NCBI GenBank assembly: GCA_035640455.1
Contig: DASQWB010000082.1
Coordinates: 1 to 20,848 of the forward strand
DNA: 20,848 bases
Reading direction: 5' to 3'
DNA from: AC-50 sp035640455
GTDB taxonomy: Bacteria; Actinomycetota; Thermoleophilia; Gaiellales; Gaiellaceae
Under the pieces are notes generated by a model. It saw only the letters and a list, made by a program, of their open reading frames with translations. It did not search any database and was not told the origin of the DNA. Positions 12,004 to 20,095 of this stretch are shown here, piece after piece (position 1 is the first letter of the stretch; each line of letters starts with the position of its first letter). The position numbers and the translations under genes are program-made.

Positions 12004-14459
12004 CAGAGACGACGGTCACCCCCGAGCGGCCGCTCGTCGTCGAGGAGCGGGAGACCAAGCCGGGGTTCGTCGGCCAGAACGTGCCGCGCAAGGAGGACAA
12101 GCGGCTCGTCCAGGGCCAGGGCGTCTTCTTCGACGACGTGAAGCGGCACGGCACGGGCTACGTCCAGTTCGTCCGTTCGCCGTACGGGCACGCGAAGATC
12201 AAGTCGATCGACGTCGCACGTGCGCTCGAGGTCGGCGGCGTCTACGGGACGCTCACCGGCGACGAGGTCGCGATCCTCACCGATCCGTTCTTCGAGCTCT
12301 CGACGCCGCCGGGCGCGCACATCAAGGACTACGCGCTCGCGGTCGGCAAGGTGCGGCACGTGGGCGAGCCGGTCGCGGCGGTCGTGGCGTCGAGCCGCGA
12401 GCTCGCACGCGACGCGGCCGAGCTCGTCGAGGTCGAGTACGAGCCGCTGCCGGCGATCGTCGACGGCGAGGCGGCGCTCGCCGGCGGCGCACCGATCCTG
12501 CACGAGGACGCGGGCTCGAACGTCGTCTGGTCGGGGCTCTTCGACTGGGGCGACTTCGAGGCTGCGAAGGCGGAGGCCGACCACGTCGTGAAGATCGAGC
12601 GGCTGCACTTCGACCGCTTCTCGTCGACGCCGCTCGAGTGCTCCGGGTGTCTTGTCGAGTACAACCGCGGCACCGGCCAGTGGACGATGTACTGCAACCA
12701 CCAGATGCCGGGGGTGGGGGCGATCTGGATGGCGCCGGCCCTGCGGGTCGGGATCGACAAGCTCCGCTTCGTCACGCAGGACATCGGCGGCGCCTTCGGC
12801 AACAAGATCTGCCTCCATCCGCAGTTCGTCGCCTGCTGCCTGCTCGCGCGGAAGCTGAACCGGCCGATCCAGTGGACGGAGTGGCGCACCGACCAGCACA
12901 CGGCGAACGCGCACGGGAACGAGCGCACCTTCCTCGACCTCGAGGTGCCGGTGAAGGCCGACGGCACGATGCTCGGCTTCTCCGTCCGTGCGATCGACGA
13001 CTGCGGCGCCTTCCCCCGCTACGAGCCGCTCGGTTGCATCATCTGGGCGCAGGTCACGCCTGGGTGCTACCGCTGGCGCAACATCCGCGTCGACTTCACC
13101 CAGGTCGTGACGAACAAGTCGCCGGTGTCGCCGAACCGCGGCTACTCGCGGATGCAGCACCTGTGGCTGACCGAGCGGATCGTCGACATCGTCGCGCGCG
13201 AGCTTCAGCTCGATCCGGTCGAGGTGCGGAAGCGGAACTACGTGCGCCGCGAGGAGATGCCGTACGAGACACCCAACGGCTGCATCTACGACTCGGGCGA
13301 CTACGCGCGCTGCCTCGACATCGTCCTCGATCTGATCGGCTACGACCGGCTCGAGGAGCGGCGGCGCGACGCCGAGGCGCGCGGGAAGCTGCTCGGCTTC
13401 GGGATCGGCTCGACCCTCGACTCGGGGACGAACAACTTCGGCCAGTCGACGCTCCTGAACCCGGAGCTGCAGTTCTCCGGGAACAACGAGGTCGCGACGG
13501 TGAAGCTCGACATCTTCGGCGAGATCGTCGTCACCCTCGGCACCGTCCCGCAGGGACAGGGCCACGAGACGACGGCCGCGCAGGTGGTGGCCGACATCCT
13601 CGGCTGCACGCCCGACGACGTGAACGTGCGGCCGGGGCACGACACGTACTGGAACTCGCACGCCGGCCTCTCGGGGACGTACGCGAGCCAGTTCGCGGTC
13701 ACGGGTCTCGGGGCGGTGAAGGGCGCCACGGACAAGCTCGCCGCGGAGATGCGCAAGCTCGCCTCGATGGTGCTCGGCTGCTCCGAGGACGACATCGAGC
13801 TCGCCGAGGGCCAGGCGCGGATGAAGGCGAACCCGGAGGCGGCGCTGCCGTTCATGGCGCTCGGCGCGATCCTGAACGCGAACAACGCCGGCCTGCCGAC
13901 CGACGTGGACATCTCGCTCAACGCGCGCTACATGTACCGGCCGCCGTTCGATCCTCCGGACAAGGAGCGGAAGTACGGCAACCTCACGCTCACGTACGCG
14001 ACGCAGATCCACGCTTGCGTGATCGAGGTCGATCCAGAGACGGGCGAGTACGAGATCGTCGACTATGCCGCCGTGGACGACTGCGGCAAGCGCATCCACC
14101 CGCAGATCGTCGAGGGTCAGGTGCACGGCGCGACGGCGCAGGCGCTCGGCGCGGCGACGCACGAGATCTTCGTCTACGACGAGGAGGGGAACCTCCTGAC
14201 TCCCAACTTCTACGACTACCACGTGCCGCACGCGCTCGACATGCCGCCGATGAAGAACGGCTACATCGAGTCGGAGTCGCCGTTCACGCCGCTAGGGGCG
14301 AAGGGAATGGGCGAGGGCGGCGGCGCCGGGATCCACGCCGTCGGCGCCGCGCTCCAGGACGCGATCGGCAAGACGGTCACGCGGAGCTGCAACCCGTACC
14401 ACCGCGTGTGGGAGCTGCTCCGAAGCGACGGCGGCGGCGTCACGGTGGAGAGTCGATGA
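12000..14459 (+). CDS. Molybdenum hydroxylase, large molybdopterin-binding subunit (CoxL/XdhB-like)
   Basis: An 819-residue catalytic subunit carrying the molybdopterin cytosine-type cofactor. Family blocks include GQNVPRKEDKRLVQGQGVFF, HVGEPVAAVVA, QDIGGAFGNK (Moco site), GTVPQGQGHETTAAQVVADI and the catalytic Glu in KGMGEGGGAG (E772). At the active-site loop it reads PNRGYSRMQHLW (residues 378-389). CO dehydrogenases have AYxCSFR there and form II relatives have AYRGAGR, so it lacks the Cys that binds copper and is unlikely to oxidise CO. The natural substrate is unknown; N-heterocycles and aldehydes are common in this group. It starts at GTG 12000 inside the previous stop and ends in ATGA with coxG. 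Confidence 0.93.
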   Translation: MTETTVTPERPLVVEERETKPGFVGQNVPRKEDKRLVQGQGVFFDDVKRHGTGYVQFVRSPYGHAKIKSIDVARALEVGGVYGTLTGDEVAILTDPFFELSTPPGAHIKDYALAVGKVRHVGEPVAAVVASSRELARDAAELVEVEYEPLPAIVDGEAALAGGAPILHEDAGSNVVWSGLFDWGDFEAAKAEADHVVKIERLHFDRFSSTPLECSGCLVEYNRGTGQWTMYCNHQMPGVGAIWMAPALRVGIDKLRFVTQDIGGAFGNKICLHPQFVACCLLARKLNRPIQWTEWRTDQHTANAHGNERTFLDLEVPVKADGTMLGFSVRAIDDCGAFPRYEPLGCIIWAQVTPGCYRWRNIRVDFTQVVTNKSPVSPNRGYSRMQHLWLTERIVDIVARELQLDPVEVRKRNYVRREEMPYETPNGCIYDSGDYARCLDIVLDLIGYDRLEERRRDAEARGKLLGFGIGSTLDSGTNNFGQSTLLNPELQFSGNNEVATVKLDIFGEIVVTLGTVPQGQGHETTAAQVVADILGCTPDDVNVRPGHDTYWNSHAGLSGTYASQFAVTGLGAVKGATDKLAAEMRKLASMVLGCSEDDIELAEGQARMKANPEAALPFMALGAILNANNAGLPTDVDISLNARYMYRPPFDPPDKERKYGNLTLTYATQIHACVIEVDPETGEYEIVDYAAVDDCGKRIHPQIVEGQVHGATAQALGAATHEIFVYDEEGNLLTPNFYDYHVPHALDMPPMKNGYIESESPFTPLGAKGMGEGGGAGIHAVGAALQDAIGKTVTRSCNPYHRVWELLRSDGGGVTVESR

Positions 14460-15124
14460 GGCTCGAGGGCGAGCGGCGGTTCGAGGCGCCGCGGGCGACG
14501 GTGTGGCGGGTCTTGAACGATCCGGCCTCGATGGCGCAGACCATGCCCGGGGTCGAGAGCTTCGACGTCGCCGACGACCGGCATTGGAAAGCGCACGTGA
14601 AGATCCCGCTCGGGCTCGGCGGCCTCCGCATGAGCGTCAGCTTCGAGAAGACGGAAGAGCACGAGCCGGACTACGCGAAGCTGCACGCGAAGGGGGACGG
14701 GGTCGGGGCGATCATGAACATGGACACCGCCTTCCACCTGGAGGATGCCGAGGGCGGCGGCACCGCGATGCACTGGGAGGCGGACGTGCGCATCGCCGGG
14801 CCGGTCGGCTCGATGGGCCAGCGGGTGCTCCAGCCGATCGTGAACCAGCAGGTCTCGCACGTCCTGACCGCGCTCGAGCAGCAGGTGCAGGAGGCGAGCG
14901 GGGGCCGGGAAGAGGAACCCGCGAGCGGCAGCGCCCGCGCGCCCGAGCCGACGACGGATCGGCCGCCGCCCGAGACCGATCCCGAGCCGAAGGACTCGGG
15001 GCCGCCCGCCGAAGGTCCCGCCGAGCCCGAGGGCACGAGCGGCGGCGAGGAAGGGCTCAATCCGTTGGCGCCCGAGTCGTACGAGCCCGAGCCCGAGGGG
15101 CCGACGACCTCCACAGAAGACTGA
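14456..15124 (+). CDS. CoxG-like SRPBCC protein with long acidic C-terminal tail
   Basis: 222 residues. The first about 145 form a CoxG/SRPBCC domain (ERRFEAPRATVWRVLNDPAS, MAQTMPGVESFDV, QRVLQPIVNQQVSHVLTALE), known in CODH operons to help attach the enzyme to the membrane. The remaining about 75 residues are Pro/Glu/Gly-rich and surely disordered (for example EPTTDRPPPETDPEPKDSGP). The C-terminal hydrophobic anchor often seen in CoxG proteins is absent; the end is NPLAPESYEPEPEGPTT plus a few residues. It overlaps the large subunit by ATGA, so it is the fourth gene of the operon. Confidence 0.85.
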   Translation: MRLEGERRFEAPRATVWRVLNDPASMAQTMPGVESFDVADDRHWKAHVKIPLGLGGLRMSVSFEKTEEHEPDYAKLHAKGDGVGAIMNMDTAFHLEDAEGGGTAMHWEADVRIAGPVGSMGQRVLQPIVNQQVSHVLTALEQQVQEASGGREEEPASGSARAPEPTTDRPPPETDPEPKDSGPPAEGPAEPEGTSGGEEGLNPLAPESYEPEPEGPTTSTED

Positions 15125-15188
15125 TCGCCGGCGGCCTCGTCGCTCCGGGGCCCGATTTTGCGTCTAGCGGAGCGGGTTTGCGCGTCCT

Positions 15189-15629
15189 ATGGTGGCGAGC
15201 GTGCCGAGACTCGTCGCCTTGATCGCCGGCCTGGCCCTCGCGCTCCCGCCGAGCGCGGCGGCGGTCTATAGCGAGGTCGTGTCCTACGCCCGCGGCTACC
15301 TCGCGCCGGGGCAAGGCTTCGCGTCCTACACGGACGATGCGACGTATCCGAACTGGTGCACGGCCATCTGGATGGCCGAGATAGACAAGCCCGGGACGTA
15401 CTGGGCGACGGCTGCGCTGATCGCGCCCGACGGGAGCTGGATGCGCTCGTACCGTGGCACCGGCCCCAGGGTGAGCGCAATCGTCTCCTCGCTCACGGTC
15501 ACCGGTGCCCGCGCGTACCGGAAGAAGGCCTACGGGAAGAACTCCGATCCGATCTGGGTCTACGCGGCGACGGCGAAGCTCGGCCGCTACGTCTCGAACA
15601 ACCCCGGCTGCCCGATCCCGGTGGTGTGA
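15189..15629 (+). CDS. Small secreted protein of unknown function
   Basis: 146 residues with a clear Sec signal peptide: VPRLVALIAGLALALPPSAA, cleavage probably after SAAA (about residue 24). The mature part is rich in Tyr, Trp and Ser and looks beta-rich (SEVVSYARGYLAPGQGFASY, WCTAIWMAEIDKPGTYWATA). Two Cys (PNWCTA and GCPIPVV) may form a disulfide. ATG 15189 is used; GTG at 15192 or 15201 would also work. No Shine-Dalgarno is clear. Its stop overlaps the next ATG (TGATG), so it is coupled to the membrane-anchored protein after it. I do not recognise a family. Confidence 0.75.
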   Translation: MVASVPRLVALIAGLALALPPSAAAVYSEVVSYARGYLAPGQGFASYTDDATYPNWCTAIWMAEIDKPGTYWATAALIAPDGSWMRSYRGTGPRVSAIVSSLTVTGARAYRKKAYGKNSDPIWVYAATAKLGRYVSNNPGCPIPVV

Positions 15630-16264
15630 TGTATCGCGTCCTCCTCTTCGCCGTGGCCGCTGTGTTCGTCGGCGCGATCGCCGCGGCCCTCCTGCTCCAG
15701 TCGCCGTCACGCGACCGGCCGTCGGCGCGGCCGCCCGTCGTGCGAGCTGCGCTCGTGGCTCGACGAAACGACGCTCGCACCTCTCCCGAGGGCGACGGGC
15801 AGCTGTCGCCGGCGCTCGAGCAGGCGCTGCGGCTCGATCCCGCGTCGGTCCGGACGCTCGGCGTGTACGCGGCCGCCCGCGGCGGTCGCTTCCAGGTCTC
15901 GTACGGACGGCGCCCGGGCGGCGTGGAGTGTCTGGTCGCCGTCGGCTACGGCGGCGCCGGATCGTCGTGCGGCGGCCTGTTCGCCCTCGGCCCGGTGGCG
16001 ATCCTCGAGACGGCAGGCGGCGGACCGGCTCCGAGGGAGCGCTCCGACCTCGAGGTCGTCGGGCTGGCGCGGCCGAATGTCGCCCGCGTCGCGGTCGTCG
16101 ACCTGCAGGGCCACACCCGATGGCCCGTGCTGAACGCGAACCACGCCTTCCTGCTCGAGTTCGACGCGGCCGAGTTCCATGCGGGAGCCGGCCCAGCAGA
16201 GCTCGTCGCGTACGACTCCTCCGGAGCGGAGATCATGCGGCTCGACCTCTCCGAGCCGACGTAG
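15629..16264 (+). CDS. Membrane-anchored extracytoplasmic protein of unknown function
   Basis: 211 residues. An N-terminal hydrophobic segment (residues about 3-24, VLLFAVAAVFVGAIAAALLL) has no clear cleavage site, so it is probably an anchor. A low-complexity linker follows to about residue 60, then an extracellular globular part (SVRTLGVYAAARGGRFQVSY, VECLVAVGYGGAGSSCGG, VARVAVVDLQGHTRWPVLNA, AELVAYDSSGAEIMRLDL), which looks beta-rich with two close Cys. Its ATG overlaps the stop of the secreted protein before it. An intrinsic terminator overlaps its own stop codon. Function not recognised. Confidence 0.75.
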   Translation: MYRVLLFAVAAVFVGAIAAALLLQSPSRDRPSARPPVVRAALVARRNDARTSPEGDGQLSPALEQALRLDPASVRTLGVYAAARGGRFQVSYGRRPGGVECLVAVGYGGAGSSCGGLFALGPVAILETAGGGPAPRERSDLEVVGLARPNVARVAVVDLQGHTRWPVLNANHAFLLEFDAAEFHAGAGPAELVAYDSSGAEIMRLDLSEPT

Positions 16265-16276
16265 CGGCTCGCTTTT
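16252..16276 (+). terminator. Intrinsic terminator after the exported-protein pair
   Basis: CGAGCCG (16252-16258) pairs with CGGCTCG (16265-16271) around a six-base loop and is followed by CTTTT. The loop contains the TAG stop of the preceding gene. It separates the exported pair from the downstream catabolic operon that starts at 16303. Confidence 0.65.
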
Positions 16277-16302
16277 CCACGGTGCGATGAGAAGATCGTG
16301 CC

Positions 16303-17334
16303 GTGCCGCGGCCCTTCCGGATCGGCGTCATGCAGCTCACCATGGAGCCGCTCGACGAGATGCTCGCCTCCGCACGGGTCATGGACCGGGCCGGGATGGA
16401 CACGATCTGGCTCGCCGAGGCCTACCCCTGGTGGCGCAAGCACGGCATGGAGGCGCGCTCCTCCACGGTCACCTCCGCGCTGATCGCCCGCGAGACCGAA
16501 CGGCTGACGATCGGTTGGGGAATCATCTCGCCCTTCACGCGGCACCCGGTGCAGGTGGCGATGGACGCACGGGTCGTGCAGGAGGCCGCCGGGCCCGGGC
16601 GCTTCCTGCTCGGGCTCGGGACCTCGAAGATCTTCCTCCGAAACGCGAGGCTCGACGGGCGGCGGACGCTCGGGCCGATGCGCGACGCCGTGGCGATCGT
16701 CCGCGGGGTGCTGGGCGGCGGGCCGTTCGAGTACGAGGGCGAGACGTGGAGCGCCTCGGTGCCGGGCCTGCGGGAGGAGGCCGAGACACCACGCGAGGTG
16801 CCGCCGGTGTACGTCGCCGCGACGGCGCCGAAGATGCAGGCGCTCGCGGGCGAGATCGCCGACGGCTGCCTCACGCCCTCGATCACAACGCCGGCGTTCG
16901 TCCGCTACACGCGGAAGAACGTCGCCGCCGACGTCGACGTCGGCTGCACCGTCGTCGCGTCGATCGACCGCGATCGCGACCGCGGCCGAGACGGCGCGCG
17001 CGAGATCGCGGGCATGTACCTCGCGAACAAGGTCCAGAACATCAAAGGCGCTGCGGACACGCTGCTCGAGCTCGCGGGCCTCGACCAGGACGAGATCCGG
17101 CCGGTCGCCGAGGCGATGGAGCGCGGCGGCCGCCTCGCCGCCAAGGCCGAGGTGACGGACGCGATCCTCGACAAGTGCAAGCCGATCGCCGGCACTCCCG
17201 CCGACTGCGTCGAGGCGATCGAGGAGTACCGCGACGCCGGCTGCACCCACGTCATGCTCGAGCTCTGGGGCGACCGGCGGCACGAGCAGATCGAGCTCTT
17301 CGGGAGGGAGGTGCTCCCGCACTTCCGGCCATGA
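16303..17334 (+). CDS. LLM class flavin/F420-dependent oxidoreductase
   Basis: 343 residues of the luciferase-like monooxygenase TIM barrel. Recognisable blocks: IGVMQLTMEPLDEMLASAR, MDTIWLAEAYPWW, LTIGWGIISPFTRHPVQVAM, LGLGTSKIFLR, PPVYVAATAPKMQALAGEIA, DGCLTPSITTP and the C-terminal GTPADCVEAIEEYRDAGCTH. The GxAxxxAPKM region and NIKG-like segment suggest the F420-dependent Mer-like branch over FMN-dependent members; this is uncertain. It starts at GTG 16303, soon after a terminator, so it is the first gene of the downstream operon. It ends in ATGA with the SIMPL gene. It could reduce or mono-oxygenate the pathway substrate. Confidence 0.88.
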   Translation: MPRPFRIGVMQLTMEPLDEMLASARVMDRAGMDTIWLAEAYPWWRKHGMEARSSTVTSALIARETERLTIGWGIISPFTRHPVQVAMDARVVQEAAGPGRFLLGLGTSKIFLRNARLDGRRTLGPMRDAVAIVRGVLGGGPFEYEGETWSASVPGLREEAETPREVPPVYVAATAPKMQALAGEIADGCLTPSITTPAFVRYTRKNVAADVDVGCTVVASIDRDRDRGRDGAREIAGMYLANKVQNIKGAADTLLELAGLDQDEIRPVAEAMERGGRLAAKAEVTDAILDKCKPIAGTPADCVEAIEEYRDAGCTHVMLELWGDRRHEQIELFGREVLPHFRP

Positions 17335-17957
17335 CCCGGACGATCACGGTGAGAGGACGGGGCTTCGCCCCGGCGCGGCCGACCGAGGTGTACGTGTCGT
17401 TCGAGTCGGCGGCGGTGCGACCGACCGCGGCCGAGGCCTTCGCCGAGGCGGGGAAGCGACACGCTGCGCTCGACGCGCTCTGCGAGGAGCTCGGCATCGA
17501 CGAGAGCCGGCGGACGACAACCGGCACGTCCGTCCACGAGTTCCGCGAGCGAATCGAGGATCCGCTCTCCTGGCGCGCCTCGTGCTCGACCGTCGTGCAC
17601 CTGCAGGACGCCGAGCTCGCGGGTCGCCTCCTGCGGGAGGCGGTCGAGAAGGTCGAGACGCGGGTCACCGGCGGCCCGTGGTGGCGCGTCGGCGCCGACG
17701 ACCCCGCGCGCCTCGTGGCGTGCCGGCTCGCCGCCGCCGACGCGGAGCGGCGCGCGGCGGTCTACGCGGACGCGCTCGGGCTGAGACGGAGCAGGGTGGT
17801 CCGAGTCGTCGAGGTCGGCGCGAGCGACCTCGGCCGAGAGGGACGGGAGCCGGTGAGCTTCGCTGCGCTCGACGTGTCCGAGCCGGAGCTGCGCCCCGGA
17901 ACGGCCGAGGTCTCGGCGGCCGTCGACGTCGCCTTCGAGCTCGAGGCGCGCGGATGA
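17331..17957 (+). CDS. SIMPL (DUF541) domain protein without signal peptide
   Basis: 208 residues. The opening TRTITVRGRGFAPARPTEVY and the repeated beta-alpha pattern (FAEAGKRHAALDALCEELGI, ASCSTVVHLQDAELAGRLLR, ARLVACRLAAADAERRAAVY) fit the SIMPL fold. Most members begin with a signal peptide and are exported or periplasmic; this one begins directly with the domain, so it is probably cytoplasmic. It overlaps both neighbours by ATGA, placing it firmly in the operon. No catalytic role is known for the family; a chaperone or scaffold role for a neighbour enzyme is only a guess. Confidence 0.75.
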   Translation: MTRTITVRGRGFAPARPTEVYVSFESAAVRPTAAEAFAEAGKRHAALDALCEELGIDESRRTTTGTSVHEFRERIEDPLSWRASCSTVVHLQDAELAGRLLREAVEKVETRVTGGPWWRVGADDPARLVACRLAAADAERRAAVYADALGLRRSRVVRVVEVGASDLGREGREPVSFAALDVSEPELRPGTAEVSAAVDVAFELEARG

Positions 17958-19192
17958 GCGACGACAAGATCGTCGCGGCCGTCGACGAGGAGCGCCTGGT
18001 CTCGCTCGCGGTCGACCTCGTGTCGATCTCGAGCCCGACCGGCGACGAGCAGGCGATGGGCGAGCGCATGCGCGAGGTGCTCGAGCGGATGGGGCTCCAG
18101 GTGCAATGGCAGGAGGTCGAGGACGGGCGCCCGAACGTCGTCGGGCTGTGGGAAGGCCTGCGGGGCCGCCCGAGCCTGATGTTCAACGGGCACATGGACA
18201 CCTCGTACTCGGGTCGCGAGCCGTGGCTGGCGGGGATTCCGGGCTTCCAGCCGCAGGGCTTCGTCCGCGACGGGCGGATCTACGGCCTCGGGATCTCGAA
18301 CATGAAGGGCGCGCTCGCGTGCTACGTCGAGGCGGTGCGCGCGCTCCAGGACGCGGGCGTGCGCCTGCGCGGCGACGTGGTGATCGCGGCCGTCTCGGGC
18401 GAGATCGAGAAGACGCAGTGGCATCCCGACTTCGTCGGCCGCGAGTACCGGGGCTACGCCGCGGGGTCGCGCTACCTCGCCTCGCACGGCGGCGTCGCGG
18501 ACATGTGCCTGCTGGGCGAGCCGACGGAACAGAAGGTCGTGCTCGGCCACTACGGCGCGCTCTGGCTGCGGCTCTCGACGACCGGGCCGTTCGTGCACAC
18601 CGCGTTCTTCGACGGGCGGATGGAGGAGAACTCGATCGTCCGCATGCAGGATGTGCTGCGAGCGGTGCGGGAGTGGATTCCGCGCTGGGAGGAGCACACC
18701 GCCTACGGCGGCCACCACGGGATCGTCGGCATCGGTGCCATCAACGGCGGCTTCGCGTGGCGCGCGAGCCGGACGCCGCACCGGACCGACCTCTTCCTCG
18801 ATGTCCGCGTGCCGCCGACGCTGCCGATGCCGCACGCCCGGGCCGAGCTGCAGGCGTTCGTGCGAGAGCTGCGCGAGCGCTTTCCCGACCACGGGATCGA
18901 GTGGGAGATCTACGTCACGGCTCCGGGCTCCGAGATCCCGGAGTCGCATCTGCTCGTGGCAGCGATCGACGAGGGGCACGAGGCCGTCTTCGGCTCGCGG
19001 CCGGAGCGTGACGTCGTGCGGTGGTTCTCGGATGCGTCGGCGCTGACCCGATACGGGATCGAGAGCGTCAACTACGGCACCTCGAGCGGGCTTCCCGACT
19101 CGGAGCTCGGCGAGAACCTGGACATCGAGGGGCTCGCGCGGACGGCGAAGGTCTACGCGCTCGTTGCCGCGCGCGTCTGCGAGGCGGTGTGA
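17954..19192 (+). CDS. M20-family amidohydrolase-like protein with altered metal site
   Basis: 412 residues of the M20 peptidase/deacylase fold. The N-terminal catalytic half shows SISSPTGDEQAMGERMREVL, FNGHMDT (H80, D82), YGLGISNMKGALACYVEAV, VSGEIEKT (E150) and LLGEPTEQKVVLGHYG (E189); the dimerisation lid follows (HTAFFDGRMEENSIVRMQ). The canonical bridging Asp of GxxDMKG is Asn here (N116), the usual second Glu of DEE is Ile151, and the C-terminal His ligand region reads LPDSELGENLD without His. First His, general base and GEPT are kept. Activity may need another metal arrangement or be lost. Family members hydrolyse amide or N-acyl bonds. It overlaps both neighbours (ATGA, GTGA). Confidence 0.85.
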   Translation: MSDDKIVAAVDEERLVSLAVDLVSISSPTGDEQAMGERMREVLERMGLQVQWQEVEDGRPNVVGLWEGLRGRPSLMFNGHMDTSYSGREPWLAGIPGFQPQGFVRDGRIYGLGISNMKGALACYVEAVRALQDAGVRLRGDVVIAAVSGEIEKTQWHPDFVGREYRGYAAGSRYLASHGGVADMCLLGEPTEQKVVLGHYGALWLRLSTTGPFVHTAFFDGRMEENSIVRMQDVLRAVREWIPRWEEHTAYGGHHGIVGIGAINGGFAWRASRTPHRTDLFLDVRVPPTLPMPHARAELQAFVRELRERFPDHGIEWEIYVTAPGSEIPESHLLVAAIDEGHEAVFGSRPERDVVRWFSDASALTRYGIESVNYGTSSGLPDSELGENLDIEGLARTAKVYALVAARVCEAV

Positions 19193-20058
19193 AGCTCGTC
19201 ACGTTCGACGACGGGCTGGTCGGCGAGGTCCGCGGCGACCGGGTCGTCGAGCTCGACGTGCCGTCGATGCGCGAGTATTTCGAGCGCGACGAGGTGCCGC
19301 GGGCGACGGGGCGCGAGCTGGCGCTTGAGGACGTGCGGCTGCGGGCGCCGATCGTTCCGCGCAAGTTCTTCCACACGGCGGGTAACTTTCGCGAGCACGA
19401 GGACGAGTCGAAGCGGGTCGGCTGGTCGCACGAGATCGCGCCCTGGATCGTCTTCTTCCAGAACGTCGACGCGATCGTGGGGCCCGACGACCCGATCGTC
19501 TACCCGGAGCACCTGACGGAGGAGCTCGACTACGAGCTCGAGCTGGCGGTCGTGGTCGCGCGGGACGGGAAGTGGTTCGACCCGGACGAGGCAGAGGAGT
19601 ACATCGGCGGGTACGTGATCTTCAACGACATCACCGCGCGGGACATCCAGCGGCGCGAGATGCGGTCCGGCGTGTTCTCGTTCTGCAAGGCGATCGACAC
19701 GTTTTGCCCGCTCGGGCCGTGGATCGTGACCCCCGACGAGCTCGGCGACCCGCACGACCTGCGGATGGAGCTGCGCGTGAACGGCGAGCCGCGGCAGGTC
19801 TCGTCCACGAGGAACATGTCGCCGACGATCCCGGAGATCCTCGCGCACTACTCGCCGCTCGGGTACAGCGCGGGCGACGTCGTGTCGACGGGCACCGTGA
19901 GCGGCGTCGCCGGCTTCAGCGAGGACGCGGCGTCGCTCTACCTGCGGCCCGGCGACGTCGTCGAGGCCGAGATCGAGCGGATCGGCGTCCTGCGCAATCC
20001 GGTCGTCTCGTGGCAGGAGGCGCACGGCGAGCCGGCGCCCCCGAAGGTGCGCTGGTGA
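19189..20058 (+). CDS. Fumarylacetoacetate hydrolase (FAH) family protein
   Basis: 289 residues. Typical FAH blocks: FFHTAGNFREHEDE, ELDYELELAVVV carrying the ExE metal ligands (E116, E118), IGGYVIFNDITARDIQ with the third acidic ligand (D147), FCKAIDTFCPLGPWIV, NGEPRQVSSTRNM and STGTVSGVAGF. The family hydrolyses or isomerises 2-keto or 1,3-diketo acids with Mg2+ or Mn2+ and often ends ring-cleavage pathways. It starts at GTG 19189, overlapping the previous stop. It probably acts on a product of the upstream enzymes; the exact reaction (hydrolase, isomerase or decarboxylase) cannot be read. Confidence 0.9.
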   Translation: MKLVTFDDGLVGEVRGDRVVELDVPSMREYFERDEVPRATGRELALEDVRLRAPIVPRKFFHTAGNFREHEDESKRVGWSHEIAPWIVFFQNVDAIVGPDDPIVYPEHLTEELDYELELAVVVARDGKWFDPDEAEEYIGGYVIFNDITARDIQRREMRSGVFSFCKAIDTFCPLGPWIVTPDELGDPHDLRMELRVNGEPRQVSSTRNMSPTIPEILAHYSPLGYSAGDVVSTGTVSGVAGFSEDAASLYLRPGDVVEAEIERIGVLRNPVVSWQEAHGEPAPPKVRW

Positions 20059-20095
20059 GCCGGCGGGGGCGAGGGGCCGGCGGGCGCGCCGCCGT

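Noticed and set aside
12701..12730. GGGGGTGGGGG run as a third copy of the G-rich element
   Set aside because: It lies inside the large-subunit coding frame and lacks the flanking CCCCGGG and CCGCCCC blocks.
11832..14231. 799-codon minus-strand open frame
   Set aside because: It is an antisense shadow of the Mo large subunit; long antisense frames are normal at this GC content.
12000..14459. Annotation as aerobic carbon monoxide dehydrogenase
   Set aside because: The AYxCSFR loop with the copper-binding Cys is absent.
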